From positions 109,074 through 173,073 of the forward strand of contig JBPJFY010000008.1 in assembly GCA_051208045.1 (NCBI GenBank): a DNA stretch of 64,000 nucleotides. Reading direction: 5' to 3'. The first letter of the stretch is position 1; each line of letters opens with the position of its first letter. The notes beneath the pieces are model-generated. The model saw only the letters and a program-made list of their open reading frames with translations. It searched no databases and was not told the DNA's origin. Position numbers and translations under genes: made by a program. Shown piece by piece: positions 18,027 through 25,585 of this stretch. Origin of the DNA: LZORAL124-50-18 sp051208045 (GTDB lineage: Bacteria; Pseudomonadota; Gammaproteobacteria; Pseudomonadales; Oleiphilaceae).

Positions 18027-19895
18027 ATGGGTTCAATGGGCGACGGCTACCCGACCAGCAAGTCCAATCCATGGCATGCTTCCCAGTTTGCAAAACCGGA
18101 AAGCAAAATGCCGGTGATGCCAAAAGATCCTGCGGATAAACGGTTGCTGGACGCCTTGCTGGCCGCGCTGAGTGCCTCCCCGGGCAAACGGTATGATGCG
18201 CCGCAGATGGAAGCGCTTTTTGAAAAGAGCCGATTTCCGCAGCAGTTTGCCCGCCTCGTCTTTATATTGTACGCGCCCGGGCAGCCACGTATTGTCGTCA
18301 CGCGTGCCTATGATCGCGGACGGTGGCGATTCTCATCACTCTTCAAGCGCCTGTTGGAGCATCCCCGGCGCTGCGGGCTCACCTCCGGGCGATATCACCT
18401 TCAGGTGGACTTCATCACCGAAGAACCTCACGCCGCGTCCATCGACGCGTTACAGCGGGAGACCTTTGAGCCCGGAGTGGATGGCCTGCTACTCGTCGGG
18501 CAAGATGGCGTCACGCAGCTATTCACACCCGGAGACGCCTACGTCCGTTCGATTTTAACGCTCACCCAGTTCCGGGAGTACCTGCACCAAGTCTACGGGG
18601 AAGACTTTCTGAGCCATGCGCACATCAAGCAGTTCCGCTCCGAGAGCTTTCTGGCCTATCACGGGAATTGGTTACGCATGTATCGCGGACGCCCCCTCGT
18701 GGGGGCACTCACCAAAGAAAAAATCGGCAAAGCGCTGCGTCTGGCGATGGCGAACCTGCGCAGCCATCAACGAAAGGATGGTACCTATCTCCCGTTCTAT
18801 GATGCCGCGAGAGATTCTCTGCGCGATCCGGATCATCCGGCGCGTGACCCCGAAACTAACCCCTACATCAACGTGTTGCGCCACGCGGGTGGTGGTCTGG
18901 CCTGTTTGCACTATGAAATCTACGGCGACAAACCGCCGGGAATGGTCTCTGGTAAGGTGGTTGAAGGTGTCCGGGGCGCCATTGAGTATTTAAAAGCACA
19001 CACCCGCTATCATCACTACAAGGGCAAAGCCGCGGGGTATGTGTATAGCGAGAAAAAAGCCAAACTTGGCGCGACCGGTCTCGCCTTGTATCTGGTCGCG
19101 GAGTACCAGCTGGCGACGGGCGATCATCACTATCAGCCTTATGCGGATGCGCTTGCCTGGCATCTGGTCAATCAGGTGACGGCTTCCGGCGAGTTTATGT
19201 ACTATCACATTTACCAGGATCAGCCCGTTACGGAATCAGAAAACCCGACATATTTTTCATTTCATTATCCGGGCGAAGCGCTGGCGGGTCTGGCACGCTA
19301 CCTTCACACTATTTCTGACGTGGAAGGCCTCTACATACTCGAAAAAGCCACCCTGGCCCTGGAGTACCTGCTGCACAAGCGCCCCACTGAGCGCCGGGAA
19401 TACTATGCCGGACAGCCAGTGGACAGCTGGCTGATGATCGCCATGAATGAATTCTGGTCTTTCGAAGGGATGCGGCAACCGGCGTATTCGCAATTTGTGT
19501 TTGCCGAAGCAGAGCGGATGGTGCGGCATATGTATCGGGTGAGTAACGCGCCTTTCCCGGATTATGCCGGCGGCTTCTACCACAAATTGGGTGACGCCCC
19601 GAATTTCGATGGCGCACGGTTAGAAGGGCTGATGGCGGCGTATGAATTGGCAGCCCGGCTGGACAAAAAAGAACTCAAACACCTCCTTTGGTGTGCAATA
19701 GAACTGGGGGCCTGGTCAGTGATGCATCTGGTCAATACCGAGCCGGCGCTGTACCACGCTAAAAATCCCCAGCAGGCAGTGGGCGGCATCCGCCTGAAAC
19801 CCACCCGGCAATGGTATCGCACAGACACCATACACCATGTGGTCTCCTTCTTCGCACGCGTTTATCGGCATTGGGGTGAGGTAGAGCGGGCGTAG
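18027..19895 (+). CDS. Two-domain protein: AMMECR1-like segment plus alpha-helical toroid-like domain
   Basis: A 622-aa protein, 72 bp downstream of the repeat-protein gene on the same strand, so probably co-transcribed. Residues about 135-200 (FEPGVDGLLLVGQDG, then LFTPGDAYVRSI) resemble the C-terminal part of AMMECR1-family proteins. Residues about 235-610 form a run of helices with spaced motifs (YINVLRHAGGGLACLHYE, KLGATGLALYLVAEYQ, YPGEALAGLARYL, ARLEGLMAAYELA), the pattern of (alpha/alpha) toroid enzymes such as sugar epimerases, six-hairpin glycosidases or YyaL-like proteins. No signal peptide, so presumably cytoplasmic. An AGGAA lies about 10 bases before the ATG. Modification or processing of the repeat protein or an associated glycan is a reasonable guess. 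Both fold assignments are by eye; the catalytic function is unknown. Confidence 0.7.
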   Translation: MGSMGDGYPTSKSNPWHASQFAKPESKMPVMPKDPADKRLLDALLAALSASPGKRYDAPQMEALFEKSRFPQQFARLVFILYAPGQPRIVVTRAYDRGRWRFSSLFKRLLEHPRRCGLTSGRYHLQVDFITEEPHAASIDALQRETFEPGVDGLLLVGQDGVTQLFTPGDAYVRSILTLTQFREYLHQVYGEDFLSHAHIKQFRSESFLAYHGNWLRMYRGRPLVGALTKEKIGKALRLAMANLRSHQRKDGTYLPFYDAARDSLRDPDHPARDPETNPYINVLRHAGGGLACLHYEIYGDKPPGMVSGKVVEGVRGAIEYLKAHTRYHHYKGKAAGYVYSEKKAKLGATGLALYLVAEYQLATGDHHYQPYADALAWHLVNQVTASGEFMYYHIYQDQPVTESENPTYFSFHYPGEALAGLARYLHTISDVEGLYILEKATLALEYLLHKRPTERREYYAGQPVDSWLMIAMNEFWSFEGMRQPAYSQFVFAEAERMVRHMYRVSNAPFPDYAGGFYHKLGDAPNFDGARLEGLMAAYELAARLDKKELKHLLWCAIELGAWSVMHLVNTEPALYHAKNPQQAVGGIRLKPTRQWYRTDTIHHVVSFFARVYRHWGEVERA

Positions 19896-19989
19896 TGTCG
19901 ATCAGGGGTAAAGATTGCGTTTACGGTTTGTTCTCGAAGGTTTTTGGCGCACGTGGGAAGTCATCGGCCATCTTTCTTTACAGCGTTCA

Positions 19990-20970
19990 TTAACCGTCGC
20001 GTCCGCCAACGTGGTCGCTTTTAGGCCAAGCATCTCTTCGGAATGCCTCAAATCGCTTTAGTTCACTCAAAGAAACTTCCGGCAAATGCTCTTTCACGAG
20101 CGCAACGACATCATGAATTAACAGGTCTGTCTCATTGGCACATGATATAAGAGTCCCCGCGTATGACTTCTGAAATCGTTGCCAAATGTTAAGGGGTTTG
20201 ATTGCCAATACACGTAATGATTCAGCCATGTGCTTGATGCCCATGGAAAAGGTGCCATTTAGGGCGAAGAGTATATATGCCATTCTTTTTTGAATGCCGG
20301 AAATCAAGCCAAAAAGAACAGCAATATCACCTCTTCCAGCGTGTAGTTGAAGGTCACAGGAAGTAATAACTTCAAGATGAGATTCAATAATTTTCGCTCG
20401 AATATTGCGAGGAAACTGAATCGAGGAACGCCATTTTTCCAGAAAGTTTGAACTTTTAAGGACGATGCCATTCTGAACGGCCCAGAGTGTTTCCTGTTTA
20501 GCCAGTGCCAACGGAGAAGTAGCTGCTTCAGTAATGTATCTTTCGATAACGTCGTTTGAGCAATGCCACATATCGATCTGCAGTCCATCTACAAGAAAAT
20601 TGTCTTCAATCGGTTCACAGGTTGCTGCGCTTGAAAGGAGGATATCCGTACCTGAAAGCTGCTCGATTATCAGCCTGCGGGCATCCGAATCGGGAACTTG
20701 CTCCCAGCAAAAACACAGCTCTATATCAGAGTAATCGTCGGCCCACCCTTTGGCCACGGAGCCCCCGATAAGAATTGCATGAGCTGTTACATTAGCAAGG
20801 TTCCGAATGAGATTTTTTGCGAATTCTATCCTCAGTTGCTCAGCACATTGCATGATGCTTTCCATTGTGGGAAAAATTAAGTTTATAAGGTTGGGTGCTC
20901 CTTTATCTTCTGCCAATCCTTTAAAGTACTCAATGGTGTCTTCATCAAGACGGATCGTAACCTGCTTCAT
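19990..20970 (-). CDS. MNT-type nucleotidyltransferase with BrnA-antitoxin-like N-terminus
   Basis: A 326-aa protein. Residues 1-33 (MKQVTIRLDEDTIEYFKGLA...) look like the ribbon-helix-helix core of BrnA antitoxins ('VTIRLDxDvxEYFK'). A polymerase-beta-type nucleotidyltransferase then starts near MESIMQCAEQLRIEF, with the active-site pattern GGSVAKGWADDYSDIEL (GS...DxE) and a later acidic residue in DGLQIDMW. Aminoglycoside-type adenylyltransferases and MNT antitoxins share this fold. The DNA is AT-richer than neighbouring operons. No HEPN partner or BrnT toxin is adjacent. The N-terminus may be a truncated brnA fused by deletion, with the native start at the internal Met 36. Substrate unknown. 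Confidence 0.7.
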   Translation of the reverse strand: MKQVTIRLDEDTIEYFKGLAEDKGAPNLINLIFPTMESIMQCAEQLRIEFAKNLIRNLANVTAHAILIGGSVAKGWADDYSDIELCFCWEQVPDSDARRLIIEQLSGTDILLSSAATCEPIEDNFLVDGLQIDMWHCSNDVIERYITEAATSPLALAKQETLWAVQNGIVLKSSNFLEKWRSSIQFPRNIRAKIIESHLEVITSCDLQLHAGRGDIAVLFGLISGIQKRMAYILFALNGTFSMGIKHMAESLRVLAIKPLNIWQRFQKSYAGTLISCANETDLLIHDVVALVKEHLPEVSLSELKRFEAFRRDAWPKSDHVGGRDG

Positions 20971-21123
20971 GAGCTTTTCCTGGCTGCTGGGCTTTTGTCG
21001 GGATCAACAGGATGAGGACACTTTAACCGAGCACACACGGGCTTTTAACGAAAGCGCTGCACTGTACTTTGTGAACACAAACTCGCTACACTACCGCCTC
21101 ATTACTCGCAAGGATGCGCCTTA

Positions 21124-22098
21124 ATGTCAAAACACCACGACACCGGTTACAAAAAACTCTACAGCTTCCCGAAAATGGTCGAAGATCTGCTCGTGGGATT
21201 TATCCAAGGGGACTGGATTCAGGAGCTGGATTTTTCGACGCTGGAAAAGCTCAACAACAGCTATGTAACGGACGAATTCCGGGAGCGCAGTGATGATGTG
21301 ATCTGGCGCGTCAAATTTCGGGATCAGTGGCTGTACGTATACTTGCTTCTCGAATTTCAGTCGACCATTGATCACAGCATGCCTGTGCGCTTTTTAACGT
21401 ACATTGGCTCGTTGTATCAGGATTTGATTGCCAGCAAGAAGATTCCGAACCCTAAAAAACTTCCTCCGGTGATGCCCATTGTGTTATACAATGGAGACAC
21501 ACCTTGGAATGCAGCCCTGACGTTGCAGGAAATGCTGGAGCCCGTACCGGAATCGTTACAACGGTTTCAACCGCAATTACGGTACTGGCTGATTGATGAA
21601 GGGCGTTTTTCAGCCACCGAGCTGGAAACGCAGGAAAATCTGACGGCGGCAATTATTCGCGCCGAACTGGCGGAAGATCACCAGCAATTTGCTCGGGTGG
21701 CCGCCAACCTGAATATCTGGCTGACACGCCCGGAACAAAACACGTTGCGGCGGGCCATCAAAGAATGGCTCATCCATATGCTGCACCGGCGCTTGCCGGA
21801 AATTCAGGTGAATGAAGTACAAAGTCTAACGGAGATTGAGAGCATGTTAGCACGGGATTGGTCAGAAAAGTGGAAAGATCAAGGCAGAATGGAAGGCGAG
21901 CAAATCGGTATCGCTAAGGGCGAACGGATTGGTATCGCCAAAGGCGAAAGCCAGCTCCTGAAAAAACTGTTGGTAAAGCGCTGGGGAGACCTGCCCGCTT
22001 GGGTGGAAGAAAAACTCACGATGGCCAACAGCGCCCAACTGGAAATTTGGGGTGAGCGCATTCTGGATGCGGAAAGTCTGGAATCGTTGTTTCAATAA
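21124..22098 (+). CDS. Rpn-family recombination-promoting nuclease / putative transposase with DUF4351-like C-terminus
   Basis: A 324-aa protein. The N-terminus HDTGYKKLYSFPKMVEDLLV and the core RVKFRDQWLYVYLLLEFQST (PD-(D/E)XK-type E-x-Q) are typical of the Rpn/Transposase_31 family, metal-dependent DNases that raise recA-independent recombination. The C-terminus has the usual Gly-rich coiled tail with an internal duplication (QIGIAKGERIGIAKGES) and a DUF4351-like end (LLVKRWGDLPAWVEEKL...RILDAESLESLF). Full length for the family and no mobile-element ends visible. A 31-bp stretch of its 3' end recurs at 23234-23264, suggesting that a second copy once stood there. Confidence 0.88.
   Translation: MSKHHDTGYKKLYSFPKMVEDLLVGFIQGDWIQELDFSTLEKLNNSYVTDEFRERSDDVIWRVKFRDQWLYVYLLLEFQSTIDHSMPVRFLTYIGSLYQDLIASKKIPNPKKLPPVMPIVLYNGDTPWNAALTLQEMLEPVPESLQRFQPQLRYWLIDEGRFSATELETQENLTAAIIRAELAEDHQQFARVAANLNIWLTRPEQNTLRRAIKEWLIHMLHRRLPEIQVNEVQSLTEIESMLARDWSEKWKDQGRMEGEQIGIAKGERIGIAKGESQLLKKLLVKRWGDLPAWVEEKLTMANSAQLEIWGERILDAESLESLFQ
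22060..22090 (+). repeat. 31-bp direct repeat, copy 1 (inside the rpn 3' end)
   Basis: Identical over 31 bases to 23234-23264. This copy encodes ILDAESLESL at the end of the rpn gene. Confidence 0.9.
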
Positions 22099-22584
22099 CC
22101 CGGTAATTGAAGCCAGAAAGCCGTTTGCCGACATCCCAGGCTTTCTACAGCGAAAAGCAGGGGAAATAATCCAGCATTAGCTTTTAGCGCTTTGACAGGT
22201 GCTGATTTAATGGCGCTTTCAGTGTATTTAGCATGATCGTCAACTAAAACTCTCTCTTCCTTTTAAGGGCCTTTACCGACATCATCACACCAAATTTTCT
22301 AACGAGTCCGGGCCCATTTGCAAAAACATCTTCAGGACAGCTGCTCGACCTGTTTCAGCATGGTTGCCTCACCGGCAAGTTTTTTTAGTAACCGGCGGTA
22401 AGGTTTACGAATTGTAGACGATTCTGAGTTAGCAGACATTGGAGGCCGAACTGTTCGCCGTTGTCGGCCCCCAGCCATTCCGGGAAGGCGGTACCATAGT
22501 GGTCGAGCCATTCGGTGTAATTTGTCCAGATTAATTTTAGTCTCCCTGATTTCACCGAGGATAACGGAACCGCGCATAAGAAGC
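22099..22584. other. Gene-poor spacer before the toxin-antitoxin pair
   Basis: No convincing gene. The minus strand has two overlapping short frames (22332-22577 and 22385-22630) with protein-like stretches such as WTNYTEWLDHYGTAFPEWLG followed in another frame by LLKKLAGEATMLKQVEQL. This could be a decayed gene with a frameshift, but I recognise no family and it may be chance. Confidence 0.3.
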
Positions 22585-22611
22585 TTGACCGTCTCTCAAT
22601 TGAGATACAAA
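22585..22611 (+). promoter_or_regulatory. Promoter and operator candidate of the toxin-antitoxin operon
   Basis: A -35-like TTGACC (22585-22590) and a -10-like TACAAA (22606-22611) flank a perfect 12-bp palindrome TCTCAATTGAGA (22594-22605). The spacing (15 bp) is short, but a palindrome inside the promoter is what an autoregulating RelB-type antitoxin would bind. Confidence 0.5.
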
Positions 22612-22644
22612 ATACCCACAGGAACAACAATCGGAGAACACACT

Positions 22645-22938
22645 ATGGCGCGTACTTCAATGCTGCATGTTCGAATCGATGATGCACTGAAAAATGATGC
22701 AACGGAAACGCTTGCCAGCTGCGGCCTGACAATATCTGATGCTGTCCGCATTTTGTTGACCCGTATCACCAAAGAAGGTGGGTTACCCATTGGACTTACG
22801 GCAGATCCGGAAGTGTATGACGCGTGGTTTAGAGACAAAGTGAACGAAGCTTTGGCGGACACACGCCCCACCCTATCTCATAAGCAAGTAATGGAGGAAG
22901 CTCAAGCACTAATCGATAGGAAACGTCGCGGTGCCTGA
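22645..22938 (+). CDS. RelB/DinJ-family antitoxin
   Basis: A 97-aa protein from ATG 22645, preceded by GGAG. An upstream in-frame start at 22522 would cross the promoter and operator and is rejected. The N-terminus (MLHVRIDDALKNDATETLAS, then TISDAVRILLTRI) is a ribbon-helix-helix of the RelB/DinJ type; the C-terminal half would wrap the toxin. It overlaps the toxin gene by 8 nt, the usual coupled arrangement, and should repress its own promoter together with the toxin. Confidence 0.88.
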   Translation: MARTSMLHVRIDDALKNDATETLASCGLTISDAVRILLTRITKEGGLPIGLTADPEVYDAWFRDKVNEALADTRPTLSHKQVMEEAQALIDRKRRGA

Positions 22939-23212
22939 ACTGCAATGGGTGGAACTGGCACGTGCTGACCTGCTTAGTATCGTGGGTTATATAGCAGACG
23001 ATAATCCAGATGCGGCACAACGCGTAAAGGATGATATCGAGGCAAAGGCCGATAAATTGTCTGACTTCCCTAAAATGGGACGCTCGGGTAGGGTCGACGG
23101 CACCAGGGAGTTGGTCGTCTGGGCAAATTATATTCTTGTGTATGAAGAAACTCCTCTTACTGTCAGGATACTACGCGTGCTGCATGCCGCTCAGCAGTGG
23201 CCTCCACCCTGA
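22931..23212 (+). CDS. RelE/ParE-family toxin
   Basis: A 93-aa protein from GTG 22931 within the antitoxin 3' end. Typical ParE features are WVELARADLLSIVGYIADDN, LSDFPKMGRSGRV, TRELVVWANYILVYE and a final VRILRVLHAAQQWP. ParE members inhibit gyrase and RelE members cut mRNA; the ARADLLSI helix and R-x-L-V pattern favour ParE-like, but the target cannot be told from sequence. Full length and apparently intact. Confidence 0.88.
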   Translation: MPELQWVELARADLLSIVGYIADDNPDAAQRVKDDIEAKADKLSDFPKMGRSGRVDGTRELVVWANYILVYEETPLTVRILRVLHAAQQWPPP

Positions 23213-23227
23213 TCGAGTTTCCTCACG

Positions 23228-23278
23228 CAACCTATTCTGGATGCGGAAAGTCTGGAATCGTTGTATGGAAATTAAATG
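23228..23278 (+). pseudogene. 3'-terminal ghost of a second rpn gene
   Basis: Directly after the toxin stop, one frame reads PILDAESLESLYGN and then stops, matching the last residues of the intact rpn gene (RILDAESLESLFQ). The 31-bp identity (23234-23264) stops where the two C-termini differ, so this looks like the remnant of a related copy rather than a target-site duplication. Confidence 0.6.
23234..23264 (+). repeat. 31-bp direct repeat, copy 2
   Basis: Identical to 22060-22090. With copy 1 it brackets the spacer and the toxin-antitoxin pair, so recombination between the copies would delete or duplicate the module. Confidence 0.9.
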
Positions 23279-23569
23279 AATAAACGCCACTTGAAGAAAA
23301 ATCCAAGCGGCTGTATTTCCTGCCAGTTTGATAGATGTGGCTTTTTACAGCGCATGAAGCGCTTTTACTTCGAGTCTTCTGATCTGTTTGTCCGGGTTTT
23401 TACCCGATTCCTCAATCGCCTGATTCCGGGTACGGGCCTGATGTTGTTAGGCCATTCCACTTGGCCTGATGGCGAGCTGGTCAAGAATGGACGGTTTTTC
23501 GTGCTGGGCGATAACGCTCAGGCCCTGGCATTAACCAGCAACACCAGATTGTCGAACAGAGCACGTTGA
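23276..23569 (+). CDS. Hypothetical 97-aa protein, doubtful
   Basis: An open frame directly after the rpn remnant. Its end (NGRFFVLGDNAQALALTSN) faintly recalls the 'YFVMGDN' box of signal peptidases, but there is no upstream catalytic serine box. It has two Cys near the start and no clear ribosome-binding site. It may be a decayed fragment. Confidence 0.25.
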   Translation: MNKRHLKKNPSGCISCQFDRCGFLQRMKRFYFESSDLFVRVFTRFLNRLIPGTGLMLLGHSTWPDGELVKNGRFFVLGDNAQALALTSNTRLSNRAR

Positions 23570-23583
23570 AACCTGTTCAGTAA

Positions 23584-24489
23584 CTACCGCTTCCAGGGGT
23601 CTTTCACTTCAATCTTATCGGCCTTTACGTCTTCCCACATTTGTTTGAATTCCGGGATAAACTCGCGTTCATCGAGAATCTTGCTGATTTTGTGAACAAA
23701 GCGGGTGCGGCAGGTATCGCCTTCTTTTTCGGTGTCGAAGTGGTGGATGCGGTAGAGTGCTTTTTGGTAAAACGCTTGACTTCCACGATTCTTACTTTTT
23801 TTAAAAAAGTCCTCATTCGTTTCACACCCGCGATACCACCACTCTAAAGGCTGATCATACTGAAAAAGCATATCAGCATTAATGGGATACATCATTTCAA
23901 CACATAACCATGCAGACATTGTGCAGATCTGAGACAAACTTCCTTTAGGTAAGTGAAAAACCGCCTTTTCGCTAACCAAAAATGTGTTTTTAAACTCTAA
24001 CTCATAACACGTACGCTCTAAATCACCCATGAGAATGTTGAACAGCAGCTCATTATGACCATCGGTATGAAGACAATGACCTAATTCCTCGTTATCAGCA
24101 TAGCTGTAATCCTGACAAGCCATGTTAATGCTCCAACGGTGGAAAATTCCGAACCCTGCGTTAAGATCATCCAACACAATCACATTGGAGGCCATATAGG
24201 CATCCCTTAACGGCTTTAATACGGCCTCATCCCATGAAGGGTGCAACCAGATAAACATAAACAAATCCAGATGCCGTTCGTAACTATTCCAGTCCCGAAA
24301 CTTATCCCAATCCGGCATTTTACCCATCATAAAGTACTGCTTGATCGCCGTTTTTCCTTTTCCGGATTTTGGCCCTTTCAACATGGCCTCGATTCTAGGC
24401 CAATCGTTTTTTCGCTGGGCCATCCATTCTGGGTTCTTGATTTTCCAGTAGCTTGTGTCAATAACAGGAAAGCTGGTTTCATCAGTCAT
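23584..24489 (-). CDS. Hypothetical protein of unknown family
   Basis: A 301-aa protein starting at ATG 24489; an in-frame TTG at 24504 is less likely. It is rich in Trp and other aromatics (IDTSYWKIKNPEWMAQRKND, FMFIWLHPSWDEAVLKPLRD, YDQPLEWWYRGCETNEDFF) and soluble, with no signal peptide. It lies in an AT-richer patch next to a decayed gene. Size and composition would suit an immunity protein of a polymorphic toxin, but I see no motif proving that. The preceding 34-39-codon frame overlaps its start by 8 nt. Confidence 0.6.
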   Translation of the reverse strand: MTDETSFPVIDTSYWKIKNPEWMAQRKNDWPRIEAMLKGPKSGKGKTAIKQYFMMGKMPDWDKFRDWNSYERHLDLFMFIWLHPSWDEAVLKPLRDAYMASNVIVLDDLNAGFGIFHRWSINMACQDYSYADNEELGHCLHTDGHNELLFNILMGDLERTCYELEFKNTFLVSEKAVFHLPKGSLSQICTMSAWLCVEMMYPINADMLFQYDQPLEWWYRGCETNEDFFKKSKNRGSQAFYQKALYRIHHFDTEKEGDTCRTRFVHKISKILDEREFIPEFKQMWEDVKADKIEVKDPWKR

Positions 24490-24601
24490 CACTAAAGGTC
24501 TCAATTAAATTTACAAAATCTTCAATTCCCAGATCTTTGGCAAATGGGCGTAAAACGTCCTTTATATAGCTTTTTGTATCCCGCATTTGAATACGATTCA
24601 C
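24482..24601 (-). CDS. Small ORF (34-39 aa) overlapping the unknown gene
   Basis: Reads from GTG 24601 or ATG 24586 to a TGA overlapping the next gene's ATG by 8 nt. The peptide (MRDTKSYIKDVLRPFAKDLG and on to LIETFSDD) is protein-like, with an amphipathic helix. It may be a genuine small gene coupled to the 301-aa gene or the tail of a decayed one. Confidence 0.3.
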   Translation of the reverse strand: MNRIQMRDTKSYIKDVLRPFAKDLGIEDFVNLIETFSDD

Positions 24602-24971
24602 TGTTGCAACGCACAGCGGGTTTTGACTTCGCCTGCCGAGCCATTCAGATTGTGAGTAAAAAAGTCTTTACGATTAGCCGCTTCCGGTGTTTTACAGAGC
24701 CATTTGCGAGCCTTGGTATTATCCCCTTCAGATGGGTCGGCGATATCCCCCAGAGTGACGGTGGTATCGCTGTCGGTACGCACATCAAGGGTACCCTGGG
24801 TTTCGTAGTAGATGGTACTGGTGACGTCATTGATGTCATAGGTAATGCTGCCTGGGGTTGCTTCATCGGCGACCAGCAGGGTGTCGTCCGCTTCGAGGTT
24901 TTGTGGCGAGCGTTATAGACGTTGCAGGCCAGTTGATCAATACCTACATAGCCTACCTGGTCTACCCAGAA
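24598..24971 (-). pseudogene. Frameshifted remnant of an unknown gene
   Basis: Two adjacent minus-strand frames read as one protein. The first gives FWVDQVGYVGIDQLACNVYN and ARH; after a run of four A (24899-24902) the next frame continues NLEADDTLLVADEATPGSIT, then TIYYETQGTLDVRTDSDTTV, and ends ...VKTRCALQQ-stop at 24598. One extra A would join them. An in-frame TGA at 24972-24974 closes the upstream side. It resembles the C-terminus of a larger surface or effector protein. A sequencing error could explain the shift but not the missing 5' part. Confidence 0.45.
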
Positions 24972-24974
24972 TCA

Positions 24975-25189
24975 GATGTCGGCTTTTACTATAAAGAAAA
25001 CTCCAAATGGAAGTCCATGGCAAAGAATGTCATTATAGATACGATGACTCGACTTCCAGTCATACAGAACGCGATACAAGCAAGCAGAGGCATGGCCGGT
25101 TAGAGTAAGCCAGTTTACGGAATTTTGCTGATGTCCGAGAAGAACAAGAAGCAGACACAATCCACTGCCTACTCCCCTGACCACAAAGA
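24975..25189. other. Spacer without recognisable gene
   Basis: Only short frames lacking protein-like composition occur on either strand. It links the decayed gene to the conserved DUF1244 gene and marks the right edge of the AT-richer patch. Confidence 0.4.
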
Positions 25190-25480
25190 TCAGTCATGTT
25201 TGTGGCTGTCTTTAAACTGCGCGAGCTGCTCGGCGGAGGCTTCTTTTTGATATTTTTCTTTCCATTGTTCGTAGGGCATGCCGTAAACCCGTTCGCGGGC
25301 GTCAGCGTTTGTGACGTTTTCTCCGCGCTCTTCCGCCGCTGCCACGTACCATTTGGACAGGCAATTGCGACAAAATCCGGCGAGATTCATCAGGTCGATG
25401 TTTTGCACATCTTTGCGCTCATCCAGGTGTTGCAAAAGTCGCCTGAAGACCGCCGCTTCAATCTCTGTTTCTTTACTCAT
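25190..25480 (-). CDS. DUF1244 family protein
   Basis: A 96-aa protein. NLAGFCRNCLSKWYVAAAEE is the hallmark of DUF1244, small alpha-helical proteins with a conserved CxxC-like segment found across proteobacteria. The family has no established function. Length is typical. It is convergent with nothing and separated by 105 bp from the next minus-strand gene. Confidence 0.9.
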   Translation of the reverse strand: MSKETEIEAAVFRRLLQHLDERKDVQNIDLMNLAGFCRNCLSKWYVAAAEERGENVTNADARERVYGMPYEQWKEKYQKEASAEQLAQFKDSHKHD

Positions 25481-25585
25481 GTTGTTTTCCTGCGTGTCTG
25501 ACCGTTAGACCGTTGATTGTATCCTGTGAAAGCAGAGAAACAAGTCTCCCAATGCAAACAAGACGGAACTCTCAGGGGGGCGTTG

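Noticed and set aside
22060..23264. 31-bp repeats as target-site duplications of a mobile element
   Set aside because: They lie inside an rpn coding end, the two C-termini diverge straight after the repeat, and no transposase or terminal inverted repeats flank the module.
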